A DNA stretch of 64,000 nucleotides from Streptomyces sp. NBC_00414 (GTDB lineage Bacteria > Actinomycetota > Actinomycetes > Streptomycetales > Streptomycetaceae): NCBI RefSeq assembly GCF_036038375.1, contig NZ_CP107935.1, positions 8,742,001 through 8,806,000 on the forward strand. The letters run 5' to 3'. Below the pieces are notes generated by a model. The model was not told the DNA's origin and did not search any database. It was given only the letters and a program-made list of their open reading frames with translations. Every line of letters starts with the position of its first letter. Position 1 is the stretch's first letter. Shown here one piece after another: positions 1-9,100 of the stretch. The translations under genes and the position numbers were made by a program.

Positions 1-2690
1 CAGGACATGGACGAGGCCCGCGCGTACTGGCGCCGACGGCTCGCGGGGATCACCGAACCGACCACCCTCGGGATCGAACGCGCCACCGGTGAGCAGGGCC
101 CCGGGGAATCCAGGGTGCCGCTGTCCGCGGAGGCGGCCGGGGCCGGACTGGCAAACTTCGCGCGCCGCCACCGGCTCACGCTGAACACCGTGGTGCAGGC
201 GGCGTGGGCTGTGGTGATGGGCCGGTACTCCGGCAGCGATGACGTTGTCTTCGGTGTCACCTCCTCCGGCCGCGACGGCCGGCTCGACGGCGTGGACTCC
301 ATGGTCGGCATGCTGCTCAACACCACACCTGTGCGAATCCGACTCGACAGCGACCAGCCCGTGGCGGCCTGGCTCACCGGGCTCCAGGAAGAACAGGTAC
401 GGGCCCGGCAGTTCGAGCAGACGCCCCTGACCACCATCGCGGCGTGTGGCGAACTGCCGCCCGGCAGCGCGCTGTTCGACAGCCTCTTCGTCTTCGAGAA
501 CTTTCCCGCCGAGGAACTCGAAGCCAGACAGCGGAACTCCGCAGCGGACGGCCTGAGAGCCGGTGCCAACTACGGCCGCGAGCAGGCGAACTACCCCCTC
601 AGCGTGACCGCCAGCTCCGGACGCGAACTCACCATCACCTTCTCCTACGACCGCGCCAGGTTCGCCGCCGACGCGATGGACCGCATGGCCGGCCATCTGG
701 CCCGGGTCCTGGAGGCCTTCATCGAGGGCCCCGCCCGGCTGCTGGGTGATGTCGCGCTGGTGTCGGCCGGTGAGGTCGAGGCGTTGGTGCGAGGGTGGAG
801 CGGCGCGGAGCTGGCTCTGCCTGAGGTGGGTGGGGTGCACGAACTGATCGTCGAGCGGGCGCTGGCCAGTCCGGATGCGGTGGCGGTGGTCGCTGGCAGC
901 GAGGTGCTGACGTACGGAGGGTTGCTGGCTCGGGCGAATCGGCTGGCTCGTCATTTGCGAGGGCTGGGTGTGGGCGCGGAGTCGGTGGTGGGGCTGTGCC
1001 TTGAGCGTGGTGTGGATTTGGTTGTCGCGGTGGTGGGTGTGTGGGTTGCGGGGGCGGCGTATGTGTCGCTGGATCCGGAGTATCCGGTGGAGCGCCTGGA
1101 GTTCATGCTCGCCGACAGCGGGGTGAAGGTGCTGGTCGGCGACCGTGGTGCGGCGGTGCTCGCCGATGCGGTGGATGACGTGGTGTGGCTGGATGATCCG
1201 GGTGTTCGGGGGGTTTTGGGGGAGTTGTCGGCGGTGGCGCCGGGGGTGGTTGTGGTGTCGGGTCAGTTGGCGTCGGTGATTTATACGTCGGGGTCGACGG
1301 GGTGGCCGAAGGGTGTGTGGGTGTCGCATGGGGCGTTGGTGGGGGTGTTCGGGGGGTGGGAGGTTGCTCATTTTGGTGTGGGGGTGGGGTTGCGGTGGTT
1401 GACGGTGGCGAGTGCGAGTTTTGATGTGTTTTCGGGTGATGTGGTGCGGGCGTTGTGCTCGGGTGGTGTGTTGGTGGTGGGTCGGGTTGGTTTGCAGGTG
1501 GATGTGGGTGAGTGGTTGGGGGTGTTGGAGGGGGCTGGGGTGAATGCGTTGGAGTGTGCGCCTCGGTATGTGGATGAGCTGGTTGCGCATGTGGAGCGGG
1601 AGCGGGAGCGGTCGCGCGGCCAGGGCCGGGGCCGGGGCCGGGGCCGGGGCCGGGGTCGGGGTGGGGTGTGGTTGGGGGATTTGCGGTTGGTGGTGGTGAC
1701 GACGGATGTGTGGCGTTGGGGTGGGGTGGTGCGGGCGCGGTCGGTGCTGGGTGAGGGGGTGCGGCTGCTGACGGGTTATGGGGTGACGGAGGCGGCGGTC
1801 GATTCGACGTTCAGTGAGTTGGGTCGGGTGGGTGTGGTGGAGGGTCCGGTGCCGATTGGTGGGCCGTTGCCGAATACGCGGGTGTATGTGCTGGATGAGC
1901 GGCTCGGTCCGGTGCCGGTGGGTGTGGTGGGTGAGTTGTTTATTGCTGGTGGGCAGTTGGCGCGGGGGTATGGCGGCCGGGGTGGGTTGACGGCGGAGCG
2001 GTTTGTGGCGGATCCGTTCGCGGGGGACGGTTCGCGGATGTATCGGTCGGGGGACCGGGTGCGGTGGTTGGTGGAGGGGGAGCTGGAGTTTCTGGGGCGG
2101 GCGGATGAGCAGGTCAAGGTCCGCGGCTACCGCATCGAACCCGGCGAGATCGAAACGGTTCTTGCCGGCCACCACAGGATCCGGACCGCGGTCGTGACGG
2201 CAAGAGGTGACAACGAGGACCGTCGACTGGTCGCCTACCTGGTACCGGCGGATCAGGGCGAGGGCATTCCGTCGGTGAGCGATCTGCGGGCGTACGCAGG
2301 TGATCGACTGCCCGGCTTCATGGTCCCGTCGGCGTTCGTCGAACTCGACGCACTGCCCCTCACCCCGAACGGGAAGGTGGACCGGGCCGCGTTGCCCGAA
2401 CCCGACGGGCTGCGCCCGGACCTGGACGGATTCCTCGCTCCCGCCACCGCCACCGAGGAACTGCTCGCCGGTATCTGGGCACAGGTCCTCGGCGTCGACC
2501 GGGTCGGCGTCCACGACAACTTCTTCGAACTCGGCGGGCATTCGCTGCTCGCCACGCAGGTCGTCTCCCGCATCCGCACGGTGTTCATGGTCGAGACACC
2601 CCTCTCCGCGTTGTTCGACCGGCCCACGGTCCGGGACCTGGCCGCGGTGGTCGAGAACTCGGCCGAGGGAATCTCGATACCGCCGGTCAC
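1..2690 (+). other. Gene A module 1: C(partial, DCL)-A(Orn-like)-T
   Basis: The visible C half has NTVVQAAW, VFGVTSSGR and MLLNTTPVR, as in the DCL domains that follow epimerases elsewhere in this window. The A domain spans about 826-2400 and the carrier LGGHS lies near 2530-2544. Reading pocket positions against GrsA gives D-V-G-E-V-T-G-V-D-K, close to the ornithine code DVGEIGSIDK. Oddities are Trp in core A3 (STGWPKG), Val for Pro in A5 (YGVTE), and an Arg-Gly repeat between A4 and A5. The domain assignment is certain; ornithine is an inference, and another basic residue is possible. Confidence 0.88.
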
Positions 2691-5600
2691 ACGGATCAGC
2701 CGTGACGAGCCCCTACCGTTGTCCTTCGCACAGCAACGGCTCTGGTTCCTCAACCAGTTGGAGCCCGACTCCCTCGAATACAACGTGCCGCTACTGGTGC
2801 GTTGGGCGGGCGATCTGGATGTCGAGGCACTGGTCGCCGCTCTGAGCGGAGTGCTCGCGCGGCACGAGGTGCTGCGGACCAGGCTGGTGGCCGACGTGGA
2901 CGGCGTGGTCCACCAGGTCATCGACCCACCGACGCCGATCCCGCTCTCGGCAACCGACGCGTCCCGGTACGCCGATCCGGTGGCGGCCACGCGGGAACTG
3001 GTCGAGGCGGAGGTGATGACGCCGTTCGACCTGGCAGCCGGGCCCCTCGTCCGCGCCACACTCATCCGGGTCGCCCCCGAAGAACATGTGCTGACGCTGG
3101 CCATCCACCACGTGGCCTTCGACGAATGGTCGGTGCGGATCTTCCGCCGTGAACTGGCTGCCCTGTACGAGGCGTTCCGCGCGGGTGAGCCGGACCCGTT
3201 GCCGCCGCTGCCGGTGCAGTACGCGGACTTCGCGGTCTGGCAGCGCGAGTGGCTGACCGGGGACGTACTGGCCGAACATCTCGCTTACTGGCGGCGGCAG
3301 TTGGCGGACCTGCCCGCACTCCACCTCGCCACGGACCGGCCACGTCCGGCAGTCCGGTCCACCGAGGGAGCGGTCACCGAGTTCACTGTCCCGGCGCACA
3401 CGGCCGATGCCTTACGGGCGCTGTCCCGCAAGAGCGGCACGACGATGTCCATGACGCTGCTCGCGGCATTCGATGTACTCCTGGGCTGGTACGCCGACAC
3501 GGACGACGTGGTGGTGGGCACACCTGTCGCCAACCGGAACCGTGCCGAGACCGAGGATCTGATCGGCTTCTTCGTCAACACGCTGGTGCTGCGGACGGAC
3601 CTGTCCGGCGACCCGTCCTTCAAGGAGTTGCTCGGGCGGGTACGACGCGTTGCCCTGGCCGCATACGCCCACCAGGACCTGCCCTTCGAACATCTCGTGG
3701 ACGACCTGGGCGTGGAACGGGACCGGTCCCGCACGGCACTCTTCCAGGCGTTCTTCAACTACACGCCCGACGAAGGCGCCCGCCGCACGGGCGGAGAGGC
3801 GCGCGACGACACCGGCACCGACGGATCCGCGATGGCCGCGCCGGCCACGACCTCGGTGAACTTCGACCTGTCGCTGATGCTGGGGGACCGCGACGGCGGC
3901 CTGGCGGGGGCGATCGAGTACAGCACCGCGCTCTTCGACGCGGCGACCATGCGGCGAATGGCCCAGCATCTGGTCGCGGTGCTGGAGGCCGTGGCGGAGG
4001 ACGCGGGGCGGCGCGTCAGCGAGGTGTCGGTGCTGACCGGCGCTGAACGGCGGCGCGTGGTCGAGGAGTGGAACGGGCCCGTCGAGCCGTTGCCGGGCGT
4101 GGGCGGGGTGCATGAGCTGATTGCCGGTCAGGCACACGCTGGTCCGGATGCGGTGGCTGTGGTCGCGGGCGGTGCGGTGCTGACGTACGGCGGCCTGATG
4201 GCGCGGGCGAATCGGCTGGCGCATCACCTGCGAGGGCTCGGAGTCGGCGCCGAGTCGATCGTGGGACTCTGCTTGCCGCGTGGGATCGACATGGTTGTGG
4301 CGATGCTGGCGGTGTGGCAGGCCGGTGGCGCCTACCTGCCCATGGACCCCGAATACCCGGTCGAGCGGCTGGAGTTCATGCTCGCCGAGAGCGGTGCCCG
4401 GGTCGTGATGGGGCACAGGTCAAGGGCTGAGGTGGCCGGGGGGCTCCCGGTGGAGTCGGTGGTGTGGCTGGATGACCCGGCTGTCACCGAGGGTCTGCCG
4501 GCTGCGGCGCCCGAAGTCTCCGTACAGCCGGATCAGCTCGCGTATGTGATTTACACGTCCGGTTCGACGGGGCGGCCGAAGGGTGTGCAGGTCGCGCATC
4601 ACGGTGTGACGGGCATGGTGACCGGACTGTCTCCGGTGCTGGGTGCCGGGCCGGGTGTGCGGGTGCTGCAGTTCGCGTCGTTCAGCTTCGACGCGGCGGT
4701 GCTGGACGTGGCGGTGACGCTGGCCTCGGGCGGCACGCTGGTGGTGGCGAGCAGCAGTGAGCGCACCGCCCCGGAGGCACTGACCTCGATGATCGGCGCG
4801 CAGGCGGTCGGAGCGGCCAGTGTGGTGCCCTCCCTGCTGGGAGTCCTCAACCCGGACGAGGTTCCCGGCATTCAGACTCTGCTGCTGGGAGCGGAGCGGC
4901 TCACGCAGCCGGTGGCGCGGGCCTGGGCGCAGAACCGCATGCTGGTGAACACCTACGGTCCCACCGAGGCGACCGTCATGGTGACCACGGGTGCGGTCTC
5001 CCCGGACGTGGCTGTGGCTCCGCCGATCGGTGCCCCGGTGGCGAACGCCCGCCTGTATGTTCTGGACGCCCGCCTCAACCCGGTCCCGGTCGGGGTGGCG
5101 GGTGAGGTGTTCATCGCGGGTCCGCAGGTGGCCCGCGGTTACCGTGCCCAGCCCGTCCTGTCTGCCGAGCGTTTCCTGCCGGACCCGTTCACTGGGGACG
5201 GCACCCGTATGTACCGCTCGGGCGACCGGGCCCGCTGGCTTGCCGACGGCACCCTCGACTTCATCGGGCGGGCGGATGACCAGGTCAAGGTCCGCGGCTT
5301 CCGTATCGAACCCGGCGAGATCGAAGCCGTCCTCACCACCCACCCCCAGATCCGCACAGCCGTCGTCGTGGCCTTCGGTGACACCGAGGACCGTAGGCTC
5401 GTGGCGTACCTCGTCCCGGAGGACGCGACGCAGGGCATTCCGGCGGTCAATGATTTGCGGGACCACGTCCAGCGGAGTCTGCCGGCCTTCATGGTCCCGG
5501 CCGCGTTCGTCGAGCTGGCCACCTTACCCCTCACCCCCAACGGCAAACTCGACCGCTCCGCCCTGCCCGAACCAGACGGCGCACGGCCTCAGTTGGACGA

Positions 5601-5934
5601 GTTCGAGGAGCTGTCCGGGGACGCCGAGGAGGTGTTGGCGGGCCTGTGGGTGCAGTTGCTGGGGGTCGACCGGGTCGGGGCCACGGACAACTTCTTCGAG
5701 CTGGGTGGACACTCGCTGCTCGCCACCCAGGTCGTCTCCCGGATCAGGGAACTCTTCGAACTCGACATACCGCTGGCCGCGCTGTTCGACCAACCGACCG
5801 TCCGGGGTCTCGCGGCCGTCGTCGAAGAGCGCATCTGGTACGAGATCGAGCACATGTCAGAAGCCGAAGTACTGCAGAGCCTGGATGTCCGCGAACAGGA
5901 CACAGAGTCTGACGAGAACGGGGTTTCCTCATGA
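1..5934 (+). CDS. NRPS gene A, 5'-partial: (C)-A-T-C-A-T plus docking tail
   Basis: This is a multimodular non-ribosomal peptide synthetase subunit that adds two residues. The frame is open from base 1, and the first residues already lie inside a C domain, so the ATG at base 7 is internal and the true start lies upstream. Numbering from that ATG, the order is: C-terminal half of a DCL-type condensation domain (to about 255), adenylation domain 1 (275-800), carrier domain (about 815-885, LGGHS), LCL condensation domain (about 900-1355, HHVAFDE), adenylation domain 2 (1370-1855), carrier domain (about 1870-1935, LGGHS), and an acidic helical tail. Pocket residues suggest ornithine for module 1; module 2 has the unassigned code DALSLGTVMK. 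The leading DCL-type C implies an epimerase just upstream. The gene overlaps gene B by ATGA, so it is translationally coupled. It holds the only two in-frame TTA codons I found in the window (3412 and 5524). Confidence 0.96.
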   Translation, partial: QDMDEARAYWRRRLAGITEPTTLGIERATGEQGPGESRVPLSAEAAGAGLANFARRHRLTLNTVVQAAWAVVMGRYSGSDDVVFGVTSSGRDGRLDGVDSMVGMLLNTTPVRIRLDSDQPVAAWLTGLQEEQVRARQFEQTPLTTIAACGELPPGSALFDSLFVFENFPAEELEARQRNSAADGLRAGANYGREQANYPLSVTASSGRELTITFSYDRARFAADAMDRMAGHLARVLEAFIEGPARLLGDVALVSAGEVEALVRGWSGAELALPEVGGVHELIVERALASPDAVAVVAGSEVLTYGGLLARANRLARHLRGLGVGAESVVGLCLERGVDLVVAVVGVWVAGAAYVSLDPEYPVERLEFMLADSGVKVLVGDRGAAVLADAVDDVVWLDDPGVRGVLGELSAVAPGVVVVSGQLASVIYTSGSTGWPKGVWVSHGALVGVFGGWEVAHFGVGVGLRWLTVASASFDVFSGDVVRALCSGGVLVVGRVGLQVDVGEWLGVLEGAGVNALECAPRYVDELVAHVERERERSRGQGRGRGRGRGRGRGGVWLGDLRLVVVTTDVWRWGGVVRARSVLGEGVRLLTGYGVTEAAVDSTFSELGRVGVVEGPVPIGGPLPNTRVYVLDERLGPVPVGVVGELFIAGGQLARGYGGRGGLTAERFVADPFAGDGSRMYRSGDRVRWLVEGELEFLGRADEQVKVRGYRIEPGEIETVLAGHHRIRTAVVTARGDNEDRRLVAYLVPADQGEGIPSVSDLRAYAGDRLPGFMVPSAFVELDALPLTPNGKVDRAALPEPDGLRPDLDGFLAPATATEELLAGIWAQVLGVDRVGVHDNFFELGGHSLLATQVVSRIRTVFMVETPLSALFDRPTVRDLAAVVENSAEGISIPPVTRISRDEPLPLSFAQQRLWFLNQLEPDSLEYNVPLLVRWAGDLDVEALVAALSGVLARHEVLRTRLVADVDGVVHQVIDPPTPIPLSATDASRYADPVAATRELVEAEVMTPFDLAAGPLVRATLIRVAPEEHVLTLAIHHVAFDEWSVRIFRRELAALYEAFRAGEPDPLPPLPVQYADFAVWQREWLTGDVLAEHLAYWRRQLADLPALHLATDRPRPAVRSTEGAVTEFTVPAHTADALRALSRKSGTTMSMTLLAAFDVLLGWYADTDDVVVGTPVANRNRAETEDLIGFFVNTLVLRTDLSGDPSFKELLGRVRRVALAAYAHQDLPFEHLVDDLGVERDRSRTALFQAFFNYTPDEGARRTGGEARDDTGTDGSAMAAPATTSVNFDLSLMLGDRDGGLAGAIEYSTALFDAATMRRMAQHLVAVLEAVAEDAGRRVSEVSVLTGAERRRVVEEWNGPVEPLPGVGGVHELIAGQAHAGPDAVAVVAGGAVLTYGGLMARANRLAHHLRGLGVGAESIVGLCLPRGIDMVVAMLAVWQAGGAYLPMDPEYPVERLEFMLAESGARVVMGHRSRAEVAGGLPVESVVWLDDPAVTEGLPAAAPEVSVQPDQLAYVIYTSGSTGRPKGVQVAHHGVTGMVTGLSPVLGAGPGVRVLQFASFSFDAAVLDVAVTLASGGTLVVASSSERTAPEALTSMIGAQAVGAASVVPSLLGVLNPDEVPGIQTLLLGAERLTQPVARAWAQNRMLVNTYGPTEATVMVTTGAVSPDVAVAPPIGAPVANARLYVLDARLNPVPVGVAGEVFIAGPQVARGYRAQPVLSAERFLPDPFTGDGTRMYRSGDRARWLADGTLDFIGRADDQVKVRGFRIEPGEIEAVLTTHPQIRTAVVVAFGDTEDRRLVAYLVPEDATQGIPAVNDLRDHVQRSLPAFMVPAAFVELATLPLTPNGKLDRSALPEPDGARPQLDEFEELSGDAEEVLAGLWVQLLGVDRVGATDNFFELGGHSLLATQVVSRIRELFELDIPLAALFDQPTVRGLAAVVEERIWYEIEHMSEAEVLQSLDVREQDTESDENGVSS
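1593..1662 (+). repeat. In-frame (GAGCGG)n and (GGCCGG)n repeats, Arg-Gly tract in an A domain
   Basis: Three GAGCGG units (1593-1610) encode Glu-Arg. After a short break, a run of GGC/CGG codons from 1624 to 1662 encodes alternating Gly-Arg. It lies inside the adenylation domain between the pocket residue at position 278 and the next core, where other A domains of the window have only a short loop. Confidence 0.9.
3412..3414 (+). promoter_or_regulatory. In-frame TTA leucine codon (possible bldA control)
   Basis: In the frame of gene A, the Leu of the ADALRAL stretch in the second C domain is coded TTA. TTA is very rare in high-GC actinomycetes and is read only by the bldA tRNA in Streptomyces. 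I found no in-frame TTA in genes B, C or D. Confidence 0.85.
5524..5526 (+). promoter_or_regulatory. Second in-frame TTA leucine codon
   Basis: The Leu of LATLPLTPNG in the second A domain of gene A is TTA. The near-identical A domain in gene B around 23350 uses CTG at the matching codon, so this TTA is not shared by that paralogous domain. Confidence 0.85.
5826..5931 (+). other. C-terminal docking tail of gene A
   Basis: After the last carrier domain the protein ends in a short acidic stretch containing YEIEHMSEAEVLQSLDV and then a disordered Asp/Glu/Ser-rich end. Short motifs of the IExMSExEVxxLL kind bind TubC-type (beta-hairpin) docking domains on the next subunit. The next gene starts with exactly such a domain. 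Confidence 0.65.
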
Positions 5935-6105
5935 CCATGTCCCCTGCGGAGTTCCTGGAGGGGCTGGAGAGCAGAGGCGCCCGCTTCAGCGTCGTCGACG
6001 GCCGGCTCAGGTTGTTCGCGCCCAAGGGTGTGCTCACGGACGAGCTGCGGGCCCGCCTGCAGGGCTTCCGCGACGAGATCATCGCGCTGCTGGCCGCCCG
6101 CGGGA
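5931..6105 (+). other. TubC-type N-terminal docking domain
   Basis: The first 58 residues have the TubC pattern: an N-terminal helix (SPAEFLEGLESRG), a beta hairpin (FSVVDGRLRLFAPKG), then LTDELRARLQGFRDEIIALL. Such domains sit at the start of NRPS or PKS subunits and capture the C-terminal tail of the upstream subunit. Confidence 0.88.
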
Positions 6106-9100
6106 CCGAAGGGAACACCGGTCCCGGGCCTCGGATGAGGGTCGCGGACCGGGCCGAGCAACTGCCGTTGTCGTTCGCGCAACAGCGGCTGTGGTTCCTG
6201 GACCAGCTCGAACCCGGCTCGGCCGAATACAACGTACCCATGCCCGTCCGCCTCGGCGGCACGTTGGACGTGGCGGCGCTCAACGCCGCCCTGAACACGA
6301 TCGTGGCACGCCACGAAGTCCTGCGGACCAGGCTCGTGGCCGGCGTCGACGGCGTGCCGCGCCAGGTGATCGACCCGCCCGCGCCCCTCCCGCTCCCGGT
6401 GGCCGACGTGTCCGGCGAGGCGGATCTCGGGGCAGCGGCATGGGCGCTGATGGCGGCGGACGTCGCGCGCCCGTTCGACCTGGCGGCCGGCCCGCTGGTC
6501 CGGGCCCTGCTCATCCGACTGGCCCCGGACGAGCACGTACTGGCGCTGTCCATGCATCACGTGGCCTTCGACGAGTGGTCGAAGGGCGTCTTCAACCGCG
6601 AACTCTCCGCCCTGTACGAGGCGTTCCGCGCGGGCGAGCCGGACCCGTTGCCGCCGTTGCCGGTGCAGTACGCCGACTTCGCCGTGTGGCAGCGGGAGTG
6701 GCTGGAAGGCGAGGTGCTGGAAGGTCAACTCGCGTACTGGCGCGCCAAGTTGGCAGGCGCTCCGCTGCTCGAACTGCCCACGGACCGGCCGCGGCCGCCC
6801 GTCTGGTCACCGGCAGGCGCGCAGACGCGTTTCACCGTCCCGGCGCGGACCGCGGACGTGCTGCGAGAGCTTTCCCGGCGCAGCGGCGCGACGATGTTCA
6901 TGACGCTGCTGGCGACGTTCAACGTGCTGCTCAGCCGCTACGCGGACACGGACGACGTGGTCGTGGGCACGCCGGTGGCGAACCGGAACCGTGCCGAGAC
7001 CGAGCACATGATCGGCTTCTTCATCAACACCCTGGTGATGCGCACCGATCTGTCCGGCGACCCGACCTTCGACGAACTCCTCGTCCACGTAAGGGACATG
7101 GCGCTCGATGCGTACGCGCACCAGGACCTGCCCTTCGAGCAGCTGGTCGATGCCCTTGTCACCGAACGGGACCGGTCGCGCAGTCCACTGTTCCAGGTGC
7201 TGTTCAACTACTTCACCGAGGACGGGCAGCAGCACCGGGAACGGGAGCAGGCCCGGGAGCCGGGGCGTCGGGGTGTCCGCGAGGACGGGACCGGTGAGGC
7301 GGGCGATACGCGGTCGGCCGACAGCGGACTGTCGCTCGGCAGTGTCGAAGGCGATGTGGTCGCCAAATTCGACCTGCGGCTGATGTTCACCGACGGCGGC
7401 CGTGAGCTGACAGGGGTCGTCGAATACAGCACCGCGTTGTTCGACGCGACGACGGTGGAGCGAATGGCCCGGCACCTGGTCGCCCTCCTGGACGCCGTCG
7501 CCGACGACGCGGGTCGGCATGTCGGCGATCTGCCGATGCTGACGGCCACCGAACGAGGCGTCCTGGTACACGACTGGAACGACACGGCCGCGGCACTGCC
7601 CACGACGGGCGCACTGCCCACGGTGGGCGGGGTGCACCGGCTGATCGCGGAACGGGCGGCCGAGACTCCGGACGCTCAGGCGGTCCTGTTCGGCGAAGTG
7701 TCGCTGACCTACCGCGAGTTGATGGCACGGGCGAACCAGCTCGGCCACTATCTGCGTACCGCAGGTGTCGGCCCCGACACCCTCGTGGGCCTGTGCCTGC
7801 CGCGTGGGGTGGACATGGTCGTGGCGATGCTGGGGGTGTGGCAGGCGGGCGGGGCGTACCTGCCCCTGGATCCGGAGTATCCGGTCGAGCGCCTCGGATT
7901 CATGCTCACGGACAGCCGGGCGACGGTACTTGTCGGCACCAGCGACGTCCTCGACGAGCTGCCGGTGGGACGGCTGCGGACCGTGGTCCTGGACGATCCG
8001 ATGGACCGCGCGCAGCTGGCCACCATGCCGACGGACTCACCCGAAGCGCCCGTCCATCCGGACCAGTTGGCGTATGTGATCTACACGTCGGGTTCGACGG
8101 GGCGGCCGAAGGGCGTGCAGGTCGCCCATGGCGGTGTCGTCAACCTGGTGCGGGCCCAGGGACGGGAGTTCGGGGTCGGGGCCGGGGACGCGGTGGTGCA
8201 GTTCGCCCCATTCGGTTTCGACGCCGCCGTGTCCGAGGTCTGTGTGACGCTCGCGGCCGGCGGCACGCTGGTCGTGGCGACGGCGGAGGAGCGCGCGGAG
8301 CCGGAAGCCTTGGCCACGCTCGTACGGAGGCGCGGCGTTCGGGTGGCCACATTGCCACCGTCACTGCTGGCCGTACTGCACCCCGGCGACCTGACGGGCC
8401 TGCGCACGCTCGTCACGGCAGGGGAGCGGCTGGAGGCCGGCGCCGCCGCCGGCTGGCGGACCGAGCACCGGCTGCTGAACGCGTACGGTCCGACGGAGAC
8501 GACGGTCTGCGCGAGCATCGCGACCGTCGAACCGGACGGCCAGGGCGCGCCGCCGATCGGCGCCCCGATCGACAACACGCGGACGTACGTCCTGGACGAG
8601 CGGCTGAACCCTGTTCCCGTGGGGGTGACGGGCGAGTTGTTCATCGGCGGCACCGGTGTCGCGCGTGGCTACGGCCGCCGTGCCGGGCTGACGGCCGAGC
8701 GTTTCGTGGCGGACGTCTTCGCCGGCGACGGCTCTCGGATGTACCGCTCCGGCGACCGGGTGCGTTGGCTGGCGGACGGGCAGCTGGAGTTCCTCGGCCG
8801 CGCCGACCAGCAGACCAAGGTCCGCGGATACCGGATCGAACTCGGCGAGATCGAAGCGGTCCTCGCAGCTCATCCGGCGATCCGGACGGCGGTGGTGACC
8901 ACGGACGGCGAGGACGCCGACCGCAGACTGGTCGCCCACCTCGTGCCCGCCGACCAGGCCGAGGGCATCCCGCCCGTCACCGACCTGCGTGCCTTCGCGG
9001 GCGAACACCTGCCGGCCTTCATGATCCCCTCGGTCTTCACCGAACTGGCCGCGCTGCCCCTGACCGCGAACGGAAAGCTCGACCGGGCCGCACTCCCGGC

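Larger units (their letters stand above)
2704..5835 (+). other. Gene A module 2: C(LCL)-A(X)-T
   Basis: The C domain has LSFAQQRLWFL at its start and HHVAFDE at about 3106. The A domain runs from about 4110 to 5560, with YTSGSTG near 4552, and the carrier LGGHS is at 5701-5715. The pocket code reads D-A-L-S-L-G-T-V-M-K. The same code recurs in four other A domains of the window. I cannot match it confidently to a known substrate; it looks hydrophobic. There is no epimerase, so an L-residue is expected. Confidence 0.92.

Noticed and set aside
7..9. ATG at base 7 as the true start of gene A
   Set aside because: The codons before it are open, and the protein here is already in the middle of a C domain, so the gene begins upstream.
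4110..5560. Calling residue X as Hpg, Leu or Trp
   Set aside because: The code DALSLGTVMK resembles parts of several hydrophobic codes but matches none that I can recall reliably.
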